Assembly (NCBI GenBank): GCA_915070155.1
Contig: CAJZFK010000050.1
Location: 1-5,740, forward strand
Source: an uncultured Candidatus Saccharibacteria bacterium
Lineage (GTDB): Bacteria > Patescibacteriota > Saccharimonadia > Saccharimonadales > Saccharimonadaceae
Reading direction: 5' to 3'
Length of the DNA: 5,740 nt
A program made the position numbers and the translations under genes. Position 1 is the first letter of the stretch. Each line of letters begins with the position of its first letter. This document shows, one piece after another, positions 4,449 to 5,740 of the stretch. The notes below the pieces were generated by a model. It was not told the DNA's origin, did not search any database, and was given only the letters and a program-made list of their open reading frames with translations.

Positions 4449-5740
4449 CTATTGTTTCGCGGTGCGTTTTCGTTCGTTTGCGTCCAGATATCGCTTGCGA
4501 AGTCGTAATGATTTTGGCGTAACTTCCAAAAGCTCGTCATCTTCGATAAAGTCGATACATTGCTCCAAGCTAAACTGTGTAAATGGCGTCAATTGCACAG
4601 TTCCATCTGACGATTTGGAGCGCATGTTAGTCAAATGCTTGGCCTTACAAACGTTGATTTCGATGTCTTCTTGGCGATTGTAAATCCCGACAATCATTCC
4701 GGCGTAAACTTCTGTTCCTGGTCCGACCAATAGTTCACCGCGCGCCTCAGCTGCTTGCAGAGCGTAAGGTGTTGTCGTGCCAGCTTCAAATGCAATCAAA
4801 ACTCCATTGCGGGTTTTTGGCAGTTTTCCGCCAAGCGGTTGATATCCGTGAGGCAGGGAATTCATAATAATCGTACCTCTGGTGGCGGTCAATAAAATGT
4901 TGCGCAGACCAATCAGCGCCCTCGTCGGCAAAATGTAAGTCAGGCGAGCAGCACCAGCGGTGGTCGTTTCCTGGGATTTCATTTCGGCGTGTCGCGCGCC
5001 AAGCTCTTGGCTGATCGCGCCGATGAATTCGCTTCCAACCTCAATTTGCAATTCTTCAATCGGTTCTTTTTCGACGCCGTCCTCGGTAATTGTAACGACT
5101 TGTGGTCGTCCAACCTCAAACTCAAAGCCTTCACGTCGCATGGTTTCAATCAAAACACTCAAGTGCAATTCGCCGCGTCCAGAAATCGTAAAGCCAATTC
5201 CGTTTTCCTCAACGCGTAGCGCCACATTGGTCTCAAGCTCTCGCTTCAATCGGTCGCCAATTTGCCTAGATGTCGTAAACTCGCCCTCGCGCCCTTTCAT
5301 TGGACTGGTGTTTGGGCCGAGGTACATGCTCAAAGTTGGCGCTTCAATGTCAATTGTTGGTAGTGCTTCAGGCTGTTCTTTGTCGGCAATCGTATCGCCA
5401 ATATGCGCGTCAGCCACGCCAACCAGCGCCACAATGTCGCCAGCAAAAGCTTCGTCAAGTTCCTCACGATTTAATCCGCGATAGCCAAAAACTTTCTCAA
5501 TTCGTGCAGAACCCGCGACTTCGCCATTTTTCATCAAACTGACCTGCAGGCCACGCCTAACGGATCCGCGAGCAATTCGCCCAATCGCGTATTTTCCCTG
5601 GAATGTGTCGTATTGCAAGCTGGTAACAAGCAATTGAAACGCGCCGTTTTCTGTCACGTCTGGCGCTGGAATATCGTTGATAATTGCGTCAAAAATTGGC
5701 GTCAAATCCGCATCTTCGTCGGTGTTTGTAGGAATTTCTT
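4449..5740 (-). CDS. typA: Ribosome-associated GTPase TypA/BipA, C-terminal 429 residues (gene runs off right edge)
   Basis: TypA is a translational GTPase of the EF-G/LepA group that binds the 70S ribosome and supports 50S assembly, growth under stress and cold adaptation in model species. The window holds about 429 of the usual ~610 residues; the GTP-binding domain is beyond the edge. The visible part opens with EIPTNTDEDAD and TPIFDAI, then the domain II barrel with GKYAIGRIARG. Next is the TypA hallmark NTSPMKGREGEFTTSRQI (visible residues 143-160) with LETNVALRVEE, then the EF-G-like domain with GRGELHLSVLIETMRREGF. The TypA-specific C-terminal domain follows (ALIGLRN, NGVLIAFEAGTTTPYAL, NVCKAKHLTNMR, DDELLEVTPKSLRLRKR). 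It is in frame to the edge with no break. The TTG at 5703-5705 is an internal Leu codon, not a start. Stop TAG, followed by the bidirectional terminator. Confidence 0.96.
   Translation of the reverse strand, partial: EIPTNTDEDADLTPIFDAIINDIPAPDVTENGAFQLLVTSLQYDTFQGKYAIGRIARGSVRRGLQVSLMKNGEVAGSARIEKVFGYRGLNREELDEAFAGDIVALVGVADAHIGDTIADKEQPEALPTIDIEAPTLSMYLGPNTSPMKGREGEFTTSRQIGDRLKRELETNVALRVEENGIGFTISGRGELHLSVLIETMRREGFEFEVGRPQVVTITEDGVEKEPIEELQIEVGSEFIGAISQELGARHAEMKSQETTTAGAARLTYILPTRALIGLRNILLTATRGTIIMNSLPHGYQPLGGKLPKTRNGVLIAFEAGTTTPYALQAAEARGELLVGPGTEVYAGMIVGIYNRQEDIEINVCKAKHLTNMRSKSSDGTVQLTPFTQFSLEQCIDFIEDDELLEVTPKSLRLRKRYLDANERKRTAKQ

Noticed and set aside
4960..5484. 174-codon open frame antisense to typA
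   Set aside because: It is a shadow of the highly conserved TypA frame, with a Ser/Arg/Pro-rich composition typical of antisense translation.
5703..5705. TTG as a start of a short TypA
   Set aside because: The frame stays open to the window edge and the upstream residues continue the TypA protein; the codon is an internal leucine.
68..5740. UGA recoded to glycine, as in Absconditabacteria or Gracilibacteria
   Set aside because: All six genes read through with no in-frame TGA and end at TAA or TAG in the expected places, so the standard bacterial code is enough.
1..5740. CRISPR arrays, insertion sequences, toxin-antitoxin pairs or phage genes
   Set aside because: No regularly spaced repeats, transposase motifs, terminal repeats or phage-type proteins were found on either strand.

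Overview
The window looks like a piece of a small, gene-dense bacterial genome of moderate to low G+C. Six protein genes and one partial tRNA gene fill almost all of it, and the standard genetic code fits throughout. The gene mix is a compact RarA/MgsA, a slipin without a visible NfeD partner, TypA, a proline/glutamine-rich DUF2569-like membrane protein and a tiny LAxTG-type membrane protein. Together with TATAAT boxes placed just before start codons, this suggests a Patescibacteria/CPR lineage, most likely Saccharibacteria (TM7). That placement is an inference from the general look of the proteins and cannot be proven from the window.

Layout from left to right. Bases 1-55 are the 3' part of a tRNA-Gly(CCC) gene on the + strand. 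It faces a two-gene minus-strand operon (68-1496): a 60-residue membrane protein with two LAxTG motifs, followed with a 20-bp overlap by a family 2 membrane glycosyltransferase of the processive polysaccharide-synthase type. The operon has a near-consensus promoter (TTGACA, 17 bp, TATACT) whose -10 box and start point lie inside a 32-bp near-perfect palindrome, which looks like an operator. The spacer 1568-1761 holds the -35 box, an A/T-rich upstream element and a weak A/T hairpin, but no gene. A slipin (SPFH/stomatin-like protein) gene occupies 1762-2508 on the minus strand.

Between 2509 and 2608 two promoters point away from each other. One serves the slipin gene. The other serves rarA/mgsA (2609-3781, +), whose TATAAT box ends six bases before its ATG, so the mRNA is probably leaderless. 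A further extended -10 promoter sits across the rarA stop codon and serves the DUF2569-like gene (3818-4387, +). That gene converges with typA (minus strand, 4449 to beyond the right edge), and a strong bidirectional terminator at about 4402-4435 separates them.

Functionally, rarA (stalled-fork processing), typA (ribosome-associated stress GTPase) and the tRNA are housekeeping genes. The slipin and the DUF2569-like protein are membrane-organisation or unknown-role proteins. The glycosyltransferase plus LAxTG micro-protein looks like a cell-surface module under its own regulated promoter, and it is the part of the window most worth following up.
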